Positions 1 to 9,177 of a DNA stretch of 64,000 nt are shown piece after piece. The stretch comes from Bacillota bacterium. GTDB taxonomy: Bacteria; Bacillota; Clostridia; DSM-8532. The translations under genes were made by a program, and so were the position numbers. The notes beneath the pieces are model-generated. The model did no database searches. It was not told where the DNA came from and saw only the letters and a program-made list of their open reading frames with translations. The first letter of the stretch is position 1. Each line of letters starts with the position of its first letter. Location: NCBI GenBank assembly GCA_023443745.1, contig JAEZTB010000059.1:62001-126000 (forward strand), given 5' to 3'.

Positions 1-84
1 TGACCTCAAAAAGGTATTTATTCTTCTATTTTGCAGTTTTTTCGTTTCTATGTAAATGATAAAAATAAATATTTGTCAAATATT

Positions 85-1650
85 TCACCAATTAATCCGA
101 AACTGCATGGAACCAATGGAAATCACATCTGATTTTTCCAATCTGTATTCCTGACTGATGGGTACACCGTTCACATATGTTCCATTGGTAGAGTTCAAAT
201 CTGCTATATAAAGCTTATTGGAGGAAAATCTCAGAGAGCAGTGGGCGGCTGAAAGCTTTTTATCCTCCTGGAACGCCAATCCAGCCTTTTGAGTGCTTCT
301 TCCGATGATGATTGAGCCATAGATATCCACCATATAAACCTGATTATTCACCATGTCCATTTTTGTGAGAACCACTGTCACATCCGGTTCCTGGGGTTCC
401 GGTGCAACCTGCTCAGTACCAGGATTCGTAAGAGGTGCAGGCTCGGATACTGATTTATCCATAACTGCTGAAGTATTTGAGTCTTCTGCCTGCAAAGCTG
501 CTTCCGGTTGTTCAGGCAGTGAGACAGCGGTTTGCTTTTTCCCTTTCCTGCGTCTGGCTATTAAAATTGCTGATACCACCACCAAAACCAGAATTCCTAA
601 TACTGCAGCGACAATAATAAGGGTGAGTTCTCCCGGATCATCCTCTGTACCGGATGCATTATCCGGACTATCTGTCGTTTCTTGAGTAGGGGAAGGTGGT
701 GTTGCTTCTTTTTTTACGCCCAACCCGTTGGTCGGAATGGTATAGCTGTCACTTGCTTTTCCATGATCGGGTATAATGATGTCCAGCTTGAGAACTTGCT
801 CATTTCCGTCCGAATGATAATTTGAAAGGTCTGCTTTTATAACATAACTGTTTTCTATTGATGTTTGTATTTTTAAAGCGAGGTCTAAAGCAATCGTTTG
901 GTCCAGTCCATAAACAAGATCGAGCCCTCCCGGAGACCTGCGTGCAAGGCTTCCCAGGGTTTTTGAAGCCTCTACCTTTCTAGCTGACGGTTTATTCTCC
1001 ATCATAGCCACAGTGAAGATGGGAATATGGCATTTATCAATTTTCCTGTATACTTCATCGAGGGTTATGCCCGTTGTGTAGTCGTCTTCACCGTCGGATA
1101 ATATCACAAGGCATTTTTTAGGGTAGGCCTTATCACTTGACAGCAAAACATCCAAGCCCTTGACTATACCGGTATATAGGTTGGTATCCTCTTTAGATTT
1201 CCTGCTTATGGAATCAATCTGTGCCTCATACTCTTCCTTAGTTGAAACAAAAGGATTTGAGTAGGCCTCATTTCCTACTGAAAAAATACTGATATTATCC
1301 TTATCGCTTGTTTTATGTACAATCTGTGTCAATATCTCCTTTACTTCACTGAGCTTTTTATCGCTCATGGAACCGGATACATCCACTAAAAAGAGATATG
1401 AAGCACCTTCCTGTGATTCAGCAAGACGATTCATTTCGCTGATAGCGATAGACGCATTGCCAAGAGAAAGCTTAAGCTCATCCTTGTTGACGTCTCTTTC
1501 CAGGTTTGTATTGAAAAAAACATTCAGGGTGCCATTATCTGCAATATAGCCTTCCAAATTGATAGTCAGCGCATCAATGGCACAGACCGGCAAAAGAATG
1601 GTCATTGAACAAATCATCATCAAGAGGAATAAACCCTTTAAAGCTTTCAC
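85..1650 (-). CDS. Membrane-anchored vWA domain protein with cytoplasmic FHA domain
   Basis: The 521-residue protein has a signal peptide (1-24), a von Willebrand A domain with an intact metal site (DVSGS at 90-94, T160, SDGEDD at 185-190), a Pro/Thr-rich linker, one transmembrane helix (about 342-365) followed by RRRKGKK, and a C-terminal FHA domain (GRS at 450-452, SAAHC at 467-471, NSTNGT at 486-491). The order places the vWA domain outside and FHA inside the cell. The start is GTG at 1650 with AAGGAG seven bases upstream. It is the last gene of the signalling island, five bases after a PP2C gene. vWA domains bind protein ligands through a metal ion and FHA domains bind phosphothreonine, so I infer a surface sensor or adaptor recruited by the neighbouring kinases. 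The ligand is unknown. Confidence 0.88.
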   Translation of the reverse strand: MKALKGLFLLMMICSMTILLPVCAIDALTINLEGYIADNGTLNVFFNTNLERDVNKDELKLSLGNASIAISEMNRLAESQEGASYLFLVDVSGSMSDKKLSEVKEILTQIVHKTSDKDNISIFSVGNEAYSNPFVSTKEEYEAQIDSISRKSKEDTNLYTGIVKGLDVLLSSDKAYPKKCLVILSDGEDDYTTGITLDEVYRKIDKCHIPIFTVAMMENKPSARKVEASKTLGSLARRSPGGLDLVYGLDQTIALDLALKIQTSIENSYVIKADLSNYHSDGNEQVLKLDIIIPDHGKASDSYTIPTNGLGVKKEATPPSPTQETTDSPDNASGTEDDPGELTLIIVAAVLGILVLVVVSAILIARRRKGKKQTAVSLPEQPEAALQAEDSNTSAVMDKSVSEPAPLTNPGTEQVAPEPQEPDVTVVLTKMDMVNNQVYMVDIYGSIIIGRSTQKAGLAFQEDKKLSAAHCSLRFSSNKLYIADLNSTNGTYVNGVPISQEYRLEKSDVISIGSMQFRINW

Positions 1651-1654
1651 ACTA

Positions 1655-2404
1655 TCACTCCTTTATGGTGATTTCATCGGATGGATTTATGACGAATACT
1701 GCAAGGGCAGTAAAATTATCGTTTTTTCCGTTCACTCGCTTACTAAGCCGCCCAACCATATATTTGAGCCATTCATCAGGTGTATGAGATTTTGCAAGAT
1801 CGATTTCCATTTCATCCTCAAGTACATACTCCCAGAAACCATCGGTACATAATAAAAAGGTTTCAAACGCTCTTAGTCTTCCCTCTGCTTTCTGGATATC
1901 GGGTTTTATGGCCAAATCGTTTCCCAGAGCCCGCAGAACTTTGTTCCTGTCCTCATGGAATCTTATTTTTTCCGGAGGGATCTCACCGGAGAGCACAGCC
2001 ATCTGTGAAACACTGTGATCCTTTGTCTGAAAGGTTCTTTTTCCCTCTGTAAAGCGGTAAAGCCTGGAATCCCCTATGTGACCGTAAATCATGGATTCCT
2101 GATTGCAAAATAGTGCTACTGCAGTACTTTTCATTTTCAATGAGGCGATTTGCCTGTTTAAGACTTGCTGGTTAGCCTTTTCAAATAATTGAAAGATATG
2201 ATCGGGTTGGATATCCGGGTTACTCATAAATCCGTCGACAAGCGTGTCAACTGCAACCTTCGAGGCAATATCGCCGCCGCCATGTCCCCCCAGACCGTCT
2301 GCAACAACGCCTACCATCACTGGGCCGCTCATTTCAAAGCGGGCACAGTCCTCATTATAACTGCGGCCACCCATTTGACTGACTCTGGCAATTTTATAAA
2401 TCAT
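1655..2404 (-). CDS. PP2C-family Ser/Thr protein phosphatase, soluble
   Basis: The 249-residue protein is a complete stand-alone PP2C catalytic domain. The metal-binding motifs are present: RSYNED near 14-19, VADGLGGHGGGD near 34-45, GHIGDSRLY near 114-122, CTDGFWE near 187-193 and NDNFTA near 229-234. There is no membrane segment, so it should act in the cytoplasm. The start is ATG with AAGGAG nine bases upstream. It lies 28 bases after the RDD-FHA kinase gene and five bases before the vWA gene. PP2C enzymes of this type remove phosphate from Ser/Thr kinases and their substrates, so it is the likely antagonist of the four kinases of the island. Confidence 0.93.
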   Translation of the reverse strand: MIYKIARVSQMGGRSYNEDCARFEMSGPVMVGVVADGLGGHGGGDIASKVAVDTLVDGFMSNPDIQPDHIFQLFEKANQQVLNRQIASLKMKSTAVALFCNQESMIYGHIGDSRLYRFTEGKRTFQTKDHSVSQMAVLSGEIPPEKIRFHEDRNKVLRALGNDLAIKPDIQKAEGRLRAFETFLLCTDGFWEYVLEDEMEIDLAKSHTPDEWLKYMVGRLSKRVNGKNDNFTALAVFVINPSDEITIKE

Positions 2405-2432
2405 GCTCTTTAACTCCTTTTTCGTATACGCC

Positions 2433-4310
2433 TTATGAAACCTTTATCACGAATGTGTTGTTTTCTCCTATTGTAAAGCAGTCTCCTTCATGCAAGGCCA
2501 CACTTTGCTCAGATGTTAGCTTTCCCCTACCCGATACAAAAGTGCCGTTTGAAGATCCCAGATCCTTTATGCAAACAGCACGGGCCGCCTTATCCAGTAA
2601 AAGCTCGCAATGAACTCGGCTAACCCCTCGTGTATCATCGGAAAAGATGATGTGACAGTGATCAGGGCTTCGGCCAAGCACCACCTTTTTTTCTGATAAG
2701 GGGAAAAAGACATTCTCATAATACCCGGAGAGTCCTACGATTCCCAAAGCAGAGGGATTGGGCGTATTATTGCGTACATTACTCTGCGGCTGGTCCAGGG
2801 CAGGGTTATTCCGGGAGAGTCCCTCCTGAGGTTTGTTCACGCTGTGGGCTGCTGCTGTTACGCAGGTTTTGGCAATCAAATCGTGCCCCGCATTTCTTTC
2901 TTTGTTCATAAAGCATACAACAGCATTTCCGATACCAATGATGCCACCCAATTCCATTGACACAAAAGCGCTGAACAGGGTATTGGAATATTTTGCTGCA
3001 TTTCTGAGTAAGGCTTTTCCAAAAGTCAAAGGCTGGCTTGCATTATCAAAAACAACTAAGCCCATGATGCGCTTACCAAGAGTAGCCTGAAGTTTTGATG
3101 ACTCACAGCCGGTTCCATAAGCCACACTTAGTAAATAAAGTGCCAAGTAAAGGTCTCCCATAGTATCCGGCTCAAGCAGATTAATGAGTACGCCGTAGAA
3201 TAATGCCGCGAGGATAAGCCCGTCAATGATGAGCGCAGCAAAACGTCGTCCAATATCAGCTTGTGCAGTGGTTGATGCGGCCGCCTGCATAGAAGCTACA
3301 GGCCTTTCTTCTCTCGGTGACGTACTTGACAAAGCGGGTAAAGCTCCCGTCAAGGCCGCTTTAAAGGCACTCATAGACTGAAACCGGTCTTCGGATTTTA
3401 CGGAAAGTGCTTTTACAATAGCCTTATCCATATGCTGAGGCAAATCACGGCAAAGGACCGATGGGGGGATGAGCTCATCCTTAAACATCCTCTGAGTGGC
3501 TTCCGGCGGTATGGTGCCAGTGATGCTGAAATAAAGCGTTCCAGCCAATGCATACACATCGGTAAACGGTCCCTGCTTACCATGGCTGCGGTATTGTTCC
3601 TCGGGAGCATATCCTCTTTTTAATATGATGGACAGACTCTGGCTCTTTCCCTTGAGTGCGACCCTTGCAGCACCGAAATCCAGGAGCTTGACTTTACCGT
3701 TTTTGCAAACATAGATATTATCCGGGCTTATATCGCGGTGAATCACATTCTGACCATGTATTTGATCCAATGCGTCAAATATCGGAAGGAGCAGGCTGAT
3801 GGTCTCCGACCAGGGAAGCTTTCCGCCCTTCTGCGAAATATACTTTTTTAAATCACAGCCATCCAGATATTCCATCACATAATAAGCTGTGCGATTTTCT
3901 TCGAACAGGGCCCTTACGGAAATGATATGGGGATTGTCCTGGTAAACATGGATCATACGCGCTTCTTCAAGAAACTTTTTCAATCCGTACTCATAATCGT
4001 CTCGACTCGTATGAATGGTCATCTCCGTGGTACCGGGGATCCTTGTTGACAGACCGTCAGGCATGAATTCCTTAATGGCGACACGTTCATTGGCCTTTAG
4101 GTCATAGGCCATATAAGTTATTCCGAAGCCGCCATGGCCCAAAACCGCCCCGACCAGATACCTACCATGCAGAATGGTAGAAAGCGGCAGGGCAAACACA
4201 GGCTCCTGAGCAGAACCGGTTGTTGACCGGCAATTCGTACATTGGCCATCAATTACGCTTTCATGCATGCATTTCAGGCATAGCTTGTTAAAATCCAAAA
4301 GTTTCACCAC
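2433..4310 (-). CDS. Ser/Thr kinase with zinc ribbon, RDD membrane domain and FHA domain
   Basis: The 625-residue protein has an N-terminal zinc ribbon (C11-x2-C14 and C24-x2-C27), a complete Hanks-type kinase domain (glycine loop GHGGFG, lysine in VAIKEF, HRDISPDN, DFGAAR), an RDD-type membrane region from about 353 to 480 and a C-terminal FHA domain (LGRSP, SRVHC, GSSNGTF). The kinase and FHA domains should both face the cytoplasm. The start is probably GTG at 4310: the ribosome site is weak, but it gives the same nine-residue lead before the zinc ribbon as in the paralogous kinases. It lies six bases after the PrsW-FHA gene. Having kinase and phosphothreonine reader in one chain suggests self-recruitment or clustering after autophosphorylation. 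Confidence 0.92.
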   Translation of the reverse strand: MVKLLDFNKLCLKCMHESVIDGQCTNCRSTTGSAQEPVFALPLSTILHGRYLVGAVLGHGGFGITYMAYDLKANERVAIKEFMPDGLSTRIPGTTEMTIHTSRDDYEYGLKKFLEEARMIHVYQDNPHIISVRALFEENRTAYYVMEYLDGCDLKKYISQKGGKLPWSETISLLLPIFDALDQIHGQNVIHRDISPDNIYVCKNGKVKLLDFGAARVALKGKSQSLSIILKRGYAPEEQYRSHGKQGPFTDVYALAGTLYFSITGTIPPEATQRMFKDELIPPSVLCRDLPQHMDKAIVKALSVKSEDRFQSMSAFKAALTGALPALSSTSPREERPVASMQAAASTTAQADIGRRFAALIIDGLILAALFYGVLINLLEPDTMGDLYLALYLLSVAYGTGCESSKLQATLGKRIMGLVVFDNASQPLTFGKALLRNAAKYSNTLFSAFVSMELGGIIGIGNAVVCFMNKERNAGHDLIAKTCVTAAAHSVNKPQEGLSRNNPALDQPQSNVRNNTPNPSALGIVGLSGYYENVFFPLSEKKVVLGRSPDHCHIIFSDDTRGVSRVHCELLLDKAARAVCIKDLGSSNGTFVSGRGKLTSEQSVALHEGDCFTIGENNTFVIKVS

Positions 4311-4316
4311 CGGAAA

Positions 4317-5597
4317 TTATTGATATTTGATCTCAAACAAAGCAGCCTGACGGCTCCCTAAATAAAACTGCTGGCCGCTTTCAAGCTTAACCGGCGTTCC
4401 CGGAGTCAGTCGATCGTTTGATCCTAAAAATGTTCCATAGGAAGAGCTCTCATCACATAGCCACAGAGCACCGCCTTCAATTTTGAGGCTGCAATGTTGT
4501 CTGCTTATGCCTTTGGTGGATTGAGGAAAAATGATATTGGCCAGCTTCGTATCACGGCCGAAAACAATTTTCCCGTTGTTTAGCGGGAAGGTCTTACCCG
4601 CATATTCACCCGTCAAGCCAAAGAGCACAGGCTTGCCGTTCCGAGGGAAATCAGGCTGTGCCGCTACACCTTCTGAAATCAGCACAATCTGGCGAATGCC
4701 TTTATTGATGAGGACTAACAATGTAAACCATGCGATAGCAATAAGAATGTAGCTCATTAAGCTTCCAAATACACCAAAGTCAATAAGGACGATGCCTGAA
4801 TTCCAAACATAATGAAGAGCAATGGCTACTGCCAGATACTTTAAAAAGTCTAGGCTGATGAAATGTCTTCCCTCAAGCTTACCGCTGCCTTTTACCATGG
4901 CAAGGGCCCCACCTGTAAGTGCTGCCCAAGCAACATGCATTCCCGGAGCCAAAATTCCCCTAAGGATAATGGTGTCAATTGAATTGTAGACAAATGCATA
5001 TCCTGCCGATTCTATGGCTGCAAAGCCTGCTCCAACCGCCCCCCCTATGAGGATACCATTCAATATGTATTTATTTTTGCTGCCCTTGTTAAGAAATAAA
5101 GCCAGAGCTGCAACCTTCGCCGGTTCCTCTGAAAACGGGGCAAAGGTAGCCGGGCCGTTAGGCACAATAACCCCGAAAAGAACAGTAAAAAGTATGGACA
5201 TGACGCCGCCCAGAAGAAACATTTTGATGACATCATAAAAGGGAATATTTCTGGGGATGTTCAATTCCCAAAAGAAAATAAGCACTGCCAGAGGTGTGGC
5301 AAAGGAGCCTACTATGATGAACATGGGTACTATTTTGTCTCCGATAAACAGCAATGCGATATAAAACAACAGAGTAAGCAGAAGTCCTACTGCCAGAACC
5401 CTGAAAAACAGCCAGGGTTTTTTCCACTCGGATAGCATCTCGCTTTCTTTTGGAGTACTGAGCTCCGTTCCCGCTATAAAAAATCGCTCGCCATCCTGCT
5501 TGCTGTGGGGCTTGAATACGTCTGAGAACACATCGTTCAGCTTTAAGCCTGAATTCAGGCTCTTTTTAAAAAATACCGTATTACCACTGGATTTCAT
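4317..5597 (-). CDS. PrsW-family intramembrane protease with C-terminal FHA domain
   Basis: The 426-residue protein has about eight hydrophobic helices between 62 and 298 and a C-terminal FHA domain (about 325-426: FGRDT, SRQHC, SSSYGTF). The PrsW signature is visible as EEPAK at 157-161, a second glutamate at 195, and histidines in HVAW (221) and LHYVW (262), the expected metal ligands and active-site residues. PrsW proteases cleave membrane proteins inside the bilayer; the Bacillus enzyme acts on an anti-sigma factor. The FHA fusion is unusual and suggests that cleavage is directed to, or switched on by, threonine-phosphorylated partners. The start is ATG with GGAGG seven bases upstream. 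It sits between the trypsin-FHA and kinase-FHA genes. The substrate is not evident in the window. Confidence 0.9.
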   Translation of the reverse strand: MKSSGNTVFFKKSLNSGLKLNDVFSDVFKPHSKQDGERFFIAGTELSTPKESEMLSEWKKPWLFFRVLAVGLLLTLLFYIALLFIGDKIVPMFIIVGSFATPLAVLIFFWELNIPRNIPFYDVIKMFLLGGVMSILFTVLFGVIVPNGPATFAPFSEEPAKVAALALFLNKGSKNKYILNGILIGGAVGAGFAAIESAGYAFVYNSIDTIILRGILAPGMHVAWAALTGGALAMVKGSGKLEGRHFISLDFLKYLAVAIALHYVWNSGIVLIDFGVFGSLMSYILIAIAWFTLLVLINKGIRQIVLISEGVAAQPDFPRNGKPVLFGLTGEYAGKTFPLNNGKIVFGRDTKLANIIFPQSTKGISRQHCSLKIEGGALWLCDESSSYGTFLGSNDRLTPGTPVKLESGQQFYLGSRQAALFEIKYQ

Positions 5598-5623
5598 AGA
5601 AACCTCCGTTATGGGACCTGTTA

Positions 5624-6904
5624 CTATAGTACCTTAAACATATTTTTCATATTGGCCAGATAAAAGCTTTCACCGCTGTGAAGCGTATAGGGTTGATGCG
5701 GTACCAGCCGGGTTCCGTTCTGAAGAAATGTGCCATAGCTGGACTGTTTATCCGTCAATATCAACGCTCTATCTTCAGCTTTAAGCTCACAATGGAGGGA
5801 GCTTATTCCCGGGGTATCCTTTGGAAAAACAATCTGGCATTTGGACGGATCTCTTCCCATGGCGACACTTTCCCGGACCTTAAAAGTATTATTCTGAAAA
5901 AAACCTGCCGTACAGAGTATTTGAGGTTCTGAAATGACCCTGGAATTTGTGGGTGTTATTACAGCTTGGCTGCCACCGGCTGAAGACTTCTTCCTTGACT
6001 TAAGGTAAAAACCCACCAGCGAGGCAATTCCGGTTATTCCGGCTATCACAAAAATGTTTATATCATCATTGGCCTCAGTTTGCGTACCCGGCCCAGGGTT
6101 GCTGGGTTCTGGATTACCAGAAGGCTCATCCGGCGACTGGGCGCCTGAAGAATCCCCGGCTTTTTCATAGGGAAAATCATTTTCATCAAGAAAAGCGGTG
6201 ACATAATCGATGTAAATCGAATAATTGACACCAGCCTTTTCTTCACCCTCTAAAACCGCGCCAAATGTGTTGATTCCCAAAACTGCACCATCCTGCCGGA
6301 CAAGAGGGCCTCCCGAATTACCATGATGGATGGTGGCGTCTATCTGATAGCATTCATTACCGTCTATTTTAGTATTGAGCTTGCTGATTACACCTTTGGT
6401 AACCGTAACATCACTGATTTCGGAAGGATAGGCATAGCCATCGTCAGTTATGCTGTCGGCCGCTCCAGGAAAGCCTAATGCATAAATCTCTTCTGCTATG
6501 CTGACCTGGCCGGATGGGCACAAAGTCAATGGGATCCGATCGGATACGGGGGTCTCCGTAACCAGTATGGCTAGATCGGGAGATGACCAGGACTGGACCA
6601 CCTTGGCTTTTACCAGGGTTCCGTCTATCTGACCATTCTCCAGAACAATAAAATGATCCAGGACAAGGTAGACATTTTCTTCGAACCCATCAACCACATG
6701 ATTGTTAGTAATGAAAACAGATGGAGCCTCTCCCTTTTTCCCTACTGCAAAGCCTGATCCGCTGGAGATGTATTGCGAGGTGAATCCCACAACACGCACC
6801 ACACCGTTAACCGTAGTTTCTATGGCTGAATCGGCAATACTTATGGTTCTCCCAAAGAAGAACAGGCAGCCTATCAATAAAATGCACAGTAATCTGTTTT
6901 TCAT
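5624..6904 (-). CDS. Secreted, membrane-tethered trypsin-like serine protease with FHA domain
   Basis: From ATG 6904, with GGGAGG seven bases upstream and a signal peptide directly after it, the protein has 426 residues. An upstream in-frame start at 6970 would put 22 polar residues before the signal peptide. The triad of an S1/HtrA-like protease is visible: His69 in NNHVVDG, Asp110 in SPDLAIL and Ser197 in GNSGGPL. A Pro/Ser-rich linker leads to one membrane helix (about 281-302), a KSRKK stop-transfer sequence and a cytoplasmic FHA domain (MGRDP, SSLHC, KQSSYGTF). No PDZ domain follows the protease. The layout matches the vWA-FHA protein: an outside module and an inside phosphothreonine reader. 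Confidence 0.9.
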   Translation of the reverse strand: MKNRLLCILLIGCLFFFGRTISIADSAIETTVNGVVRVVGFTSQYISSGSGFAVGKKGEAPSVFITNNHVVDGFEENVYLVLDHFIVLENGQIDGTLVKAKVVQSWSSPDLAILVTETPVSDRIPLTLCPSGQVSIAEEIYALGFPGAADSITDDGYAYPSEISDVTVTKGVISKLNTKIDGNECYQIDATIHHGNSGGPLVRQDGAVLGINTFGAVLEGEEKAGVNYSIYIDYVTAFLDENDFPYEKAGDSSGAQSPDEPSGNPEPSNPGPGTQTEANDDINIFVIAGITGIASLVGFYLKSRKKSSAGGSQAVITPTNSRVISEPQILCTAGFFQNNTFKVRESVAMGRDPSKCQIVFPKDTPGISSLHCELKAEDRALILTDKQSSYGTFLQNGTRLVPHQPYTLHSGESFYLANMKNMFKVL

Positions 6905-6956
6905 GAAGTTACCTCCCGGAGCTGGCTTTGTAACTGGGGGGACATTTAGATTCTCG

Positions 6957-8009
6957 TTATAGGAGCTCAATGATAATTACCGTAAAATTATCCTGACCGT
7001 TCCTGTTTTTCTGCAGAATAAGCTTTTCCAGCTCTCCGGTGGCCCTATGGGGATCAAGCTTCATGGTGGATAGAATCTCCTCATCGGATAATGTTCCAAA
7101 AACACCATCGGACATCAACAGAATGCGGTCACCCGGAACAAGCTGCAGCGGACGAACACTACGATCAATTTCTTCAATATCACCCATGCCGATGTAACTG
7201 GTCAGAGCATTTCTTTGAGGGTCATTCCGGGCTTTTTCAAAGGAGATTTCTCCCATGGCTGCCTTTTGGTCTAATTCAGAAGCATAGGTATGCTCCTTGT
7301 TGATTTGAAGCAACGCGCCGTTTCTCACAAGACAAATGCGGCTGTCCCCAACAGAAATCCATTGGAGCATCATGTCCTTTACATTGACTGCTACTACCGT
7401 GGAACCACTTTTATCCTTGCAGTTTCTTAAATAGGAATTGACTTCCCTATTGGTAAAGGAAAGCATGCTTAAAAGCTCCTGGGATGCGTCAGAACCAAAG
7501 GGTTTCGTGCTGAACTGTCCCAGCATGGTGCGGGTTACCAGAGCGCTCACTTCCGCGCCATTGGCCAAACCACCCATACCATCCGCTACAATGGCAAGCA
7601 GGCCTTTTTCCTGGCAAAGGGCTTTGTTGGATAAATCAGAAATTCCGAAGGAGTCCTGCTGACTCTCCCGCTTTCCGATATTCTGTACATTGCCGATATG
7701 TAAGATGCCCTTCGGTTCGGAATTCATGGGGTCAACTCCCGGTCCTTGAATTTTTGTTTTTCTTTTTTTACGCCTGAGTAACAGGTAAAAGCCCAATGCC
7801 GCCAATAAGATCAATAAAAGCAGGATTATCCCTGTCAACAACGGATATTTTGTCAGCGTTTCCAATATAGGATTTTCTCCTGAAATCGCAGACGGGCTGA
7901 TGTTGGACGGATCAGCGGTTACAGCGGGTTGAATGGGCTCAATTGTTACAGCGGGCTCAGTGGCGATTGCCGGCCCACTGGTTCCTACGAAATTATTCAC
8001 TCCAATCAA
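6957..8009 (-). CDS. Membrane-anchored PP2C-family protein phosphatase
   Basis: The 350-residue protein starts with a short Pro/Thr/Ile-rich segment, then has a membrane helix (about 57-80) followed by RRKKRKTK, then a complete PP2C domain with QQDSFG, VADGMGG, SVGDSRI, MSDGVFG and GQDNFT motifs. The catalytic domain should be cytoplasmic. The start is TTG at 8009 or GTG at 8000; both fit the AGAGAGG site, and both overlap the end of the upstream FHA gene, so translation is probably coupled. It differs from the soluble PP2C of the same island by its anchor, which would place it beside the membrane-bound kinases. Confidence 0.9.
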   Translation of the reverse strand: MIGVNNFVGTSGPAIATEPAVTIEPIQPAVTADPSNISPSAISGENPILETLTKYPLLTGIILLLLILLAALGFYLLLRRKKRKTKIQGPGVDPMNSEPKGILHIGNVQNIGKRESQQDSFGISDLSNKALCQEKGLLAIVADGMGGLANGAEVSALVTRTMLGQFSTKPFGSDASQELLSMLSFTNREVNSYLRNCKDKSGSTVVAVNVKDMMLQWISVGDSRICLVRNGALLQINKEHTYASELDQKAAMGEISFEKARNDPQRNALTSYIGMGDIEEIDRSVRPLQLVPGDRILLMSDGVFGTLSDEEILSTMKLDPHRATGELEKLILQKNRNGQDNFTVIIIELL

Positions 8010-8589
8010 ACCTCTCTCCGCAAAGCGGTACGAATATGAGCTTTGTTTCCCCTAATTCAATGACATCGTAAGGTGCTATTTCTGTAGTGTTGAACAGCGC
8101 CTTGCCATTGAAGCGTACAATGCTTCTTCCATCGCCTGGCCTGAAATAGAATATTTTATCCTTGGCATCGAAGCTTATAAAAGCATGATTTTCCCGTGAA
8201 ATGGTATTATCGCCATGGATGCATATGTCCATGGTTTCACTCCGGCCTATGGCATTATTGTCCGAATGAATGCGGTAATCCCTGCCCTTGTCGGTTCCTG
8301 CTACACAAACTAGCCACCCCACCACAGGGTCAATACCAGTTTTATGCTTGATGAGAGCTACTGTGCGTTCCCTATCTGCTGAAGCCCCTTTATTGGGTGT
8401 TGCCATGGAATAGGTGTGTCCGGATGAGCCCGAGTCCACAGACTCAGCTCCGCGGGAAACCGGCATGGTTGGGCCGACCTCCAGGGGGCGTGTCATGTTC
8501 ACATTGGCTGATGAACTGTTGCAATTAGGGCATTCCGAGAATTTGGACGCATCATAAAAATGACCGTTGCTGCATTGTTTCATTTCCAT
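7993..8589 (-). CDS. Zinc-ribbon and FHA domain protein
   Basis: The 198-residue protein has an N-terminal zinc-ribbon-like segment (C6, then CPNC near 20-23), a low-complexity linker and a C-terminal FHA domain (about 92-190). FHA features are IGRSETMD and SRENHAF, but the usual SxNGT loop is altered to RSIVRFNG, so phosphothreonine binding should be tested rather than assumed. There is no membrane segment or catalytic domain. The start is ATG with AAGGAGG eight bases upstream. It overlaps the next gene (PP2C) by 17 bases. It may be a soluble adaptor that is a kinase substrate and a scaffold, like the small FHA regulators that dock to Ser/Thr kinases in Actinobacteria. Confidence 0.85.
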   Translation of the reverse strand: MEMKQCSNGHFYDASKFSECPNCNSSSANVNMTRPLEVGPTMPVSRGAESVDSGSSGHTYSMATPNKGASADRERTVALIKHKTGIDPVVGWLVCVAGTDKGRDYRIHSDNNAIGRSETMDICIHGDNTISRENHAFISFDAKDKIFYFRPGDGRSIVRFNGKALFNTTEIAPYDVIELGETKLIFVPLCGERFDWSE

Positions 8590-8609
8590 AAGAATATCCT
8601 CCTTGAGAT

Positions 8610-9146
8610 TCAGGTGGTTTTATAGATAGATGAATGGTTAAAACCATTATTCTTTTTGTTGCTTTGCCTGTAAAAAAGCATGGTGATGACTGTGATAAAC
8701 AGGGCACCTCGTGCAAGAGTCCAACATGTGGAAAAAGAATGTAAGGTGGAGGAATCCCATTGACCAATCCCTAATTTGTTATAGGCCCAAAGCTGAATCG
8801 GCCTGTTAAGAATACCGTGGACAGCACTCAGCAAGGATACTATTTTAATGCTTAATGGAGTAGTTTTTAAGCTTATCAATGCTAAAGCGAATCCAATCCA
8901 ATCAATATACCATAAAAACTCAGTAATATTGCTTAAGGGTGAATTGAAATAGTTCATTCTTTGTTGCTCAGATAAAAGGATCATATCAATTGTGATCTTC
9001 ATAAACGACCCTATCAAAGAAAGAAGCATAAAATATTTGGCAGCATTCCATTTCTTGATATGTAAGAAAAATGCAAAAAAGAAGACTAGCATTCCCACTG
9101 ATGTTCCAATATTAAGTAAAAATGCTAATATATAATTCGTTTCCAT
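8610..9146 (-). CDS. Unknown integral membrane protein in kinase operon
   Basis: I do not recognise this 178-residue protein. It has four or five hydrophobic helices (about 5-27, 36-56, 79-95, 98-112 and 143-162), a Trp/Tyr-rich stretch near 70-80 and a polar, positively charged tail. No catalytic motif or metal site is evident. The start is ATG at 9146 with AAGGAT upstream. It is co-directional with its neighbours, 31 bases after a kinase gene and 20 bases before the FHA adaptor gene, so it is probably co-transcribed. It could be a signal receptor or a membrane partner of the island, but that rests on position alone. Confidence 0.7.
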   Translation of the reverse strand: METNYILAFLLNIGTSVGMLVFFFAFFLHIKKWNAAKYFMLLSLIGSFMKITIDMILLSEQQRMNYFNSPLSNITEFLWYIDWIGFALALISLKTTPLSIKIVSLLSAVHGILNRPIQLWAYNKLGIGQWDSSTLHSFSTCWTLARGALFITVITMLFYRQSNKKNNGFNHSSIYKTT

Positions 9147-9177
9147 ATCATTTACTTATCCTTTCCGTAGCTCTTTA

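Noticed and set aside
1..84. Gap before the first gene
   Set aside because: It is too short and AT-rich for a call; the end of the vWA gene has no clear terminator within the window.
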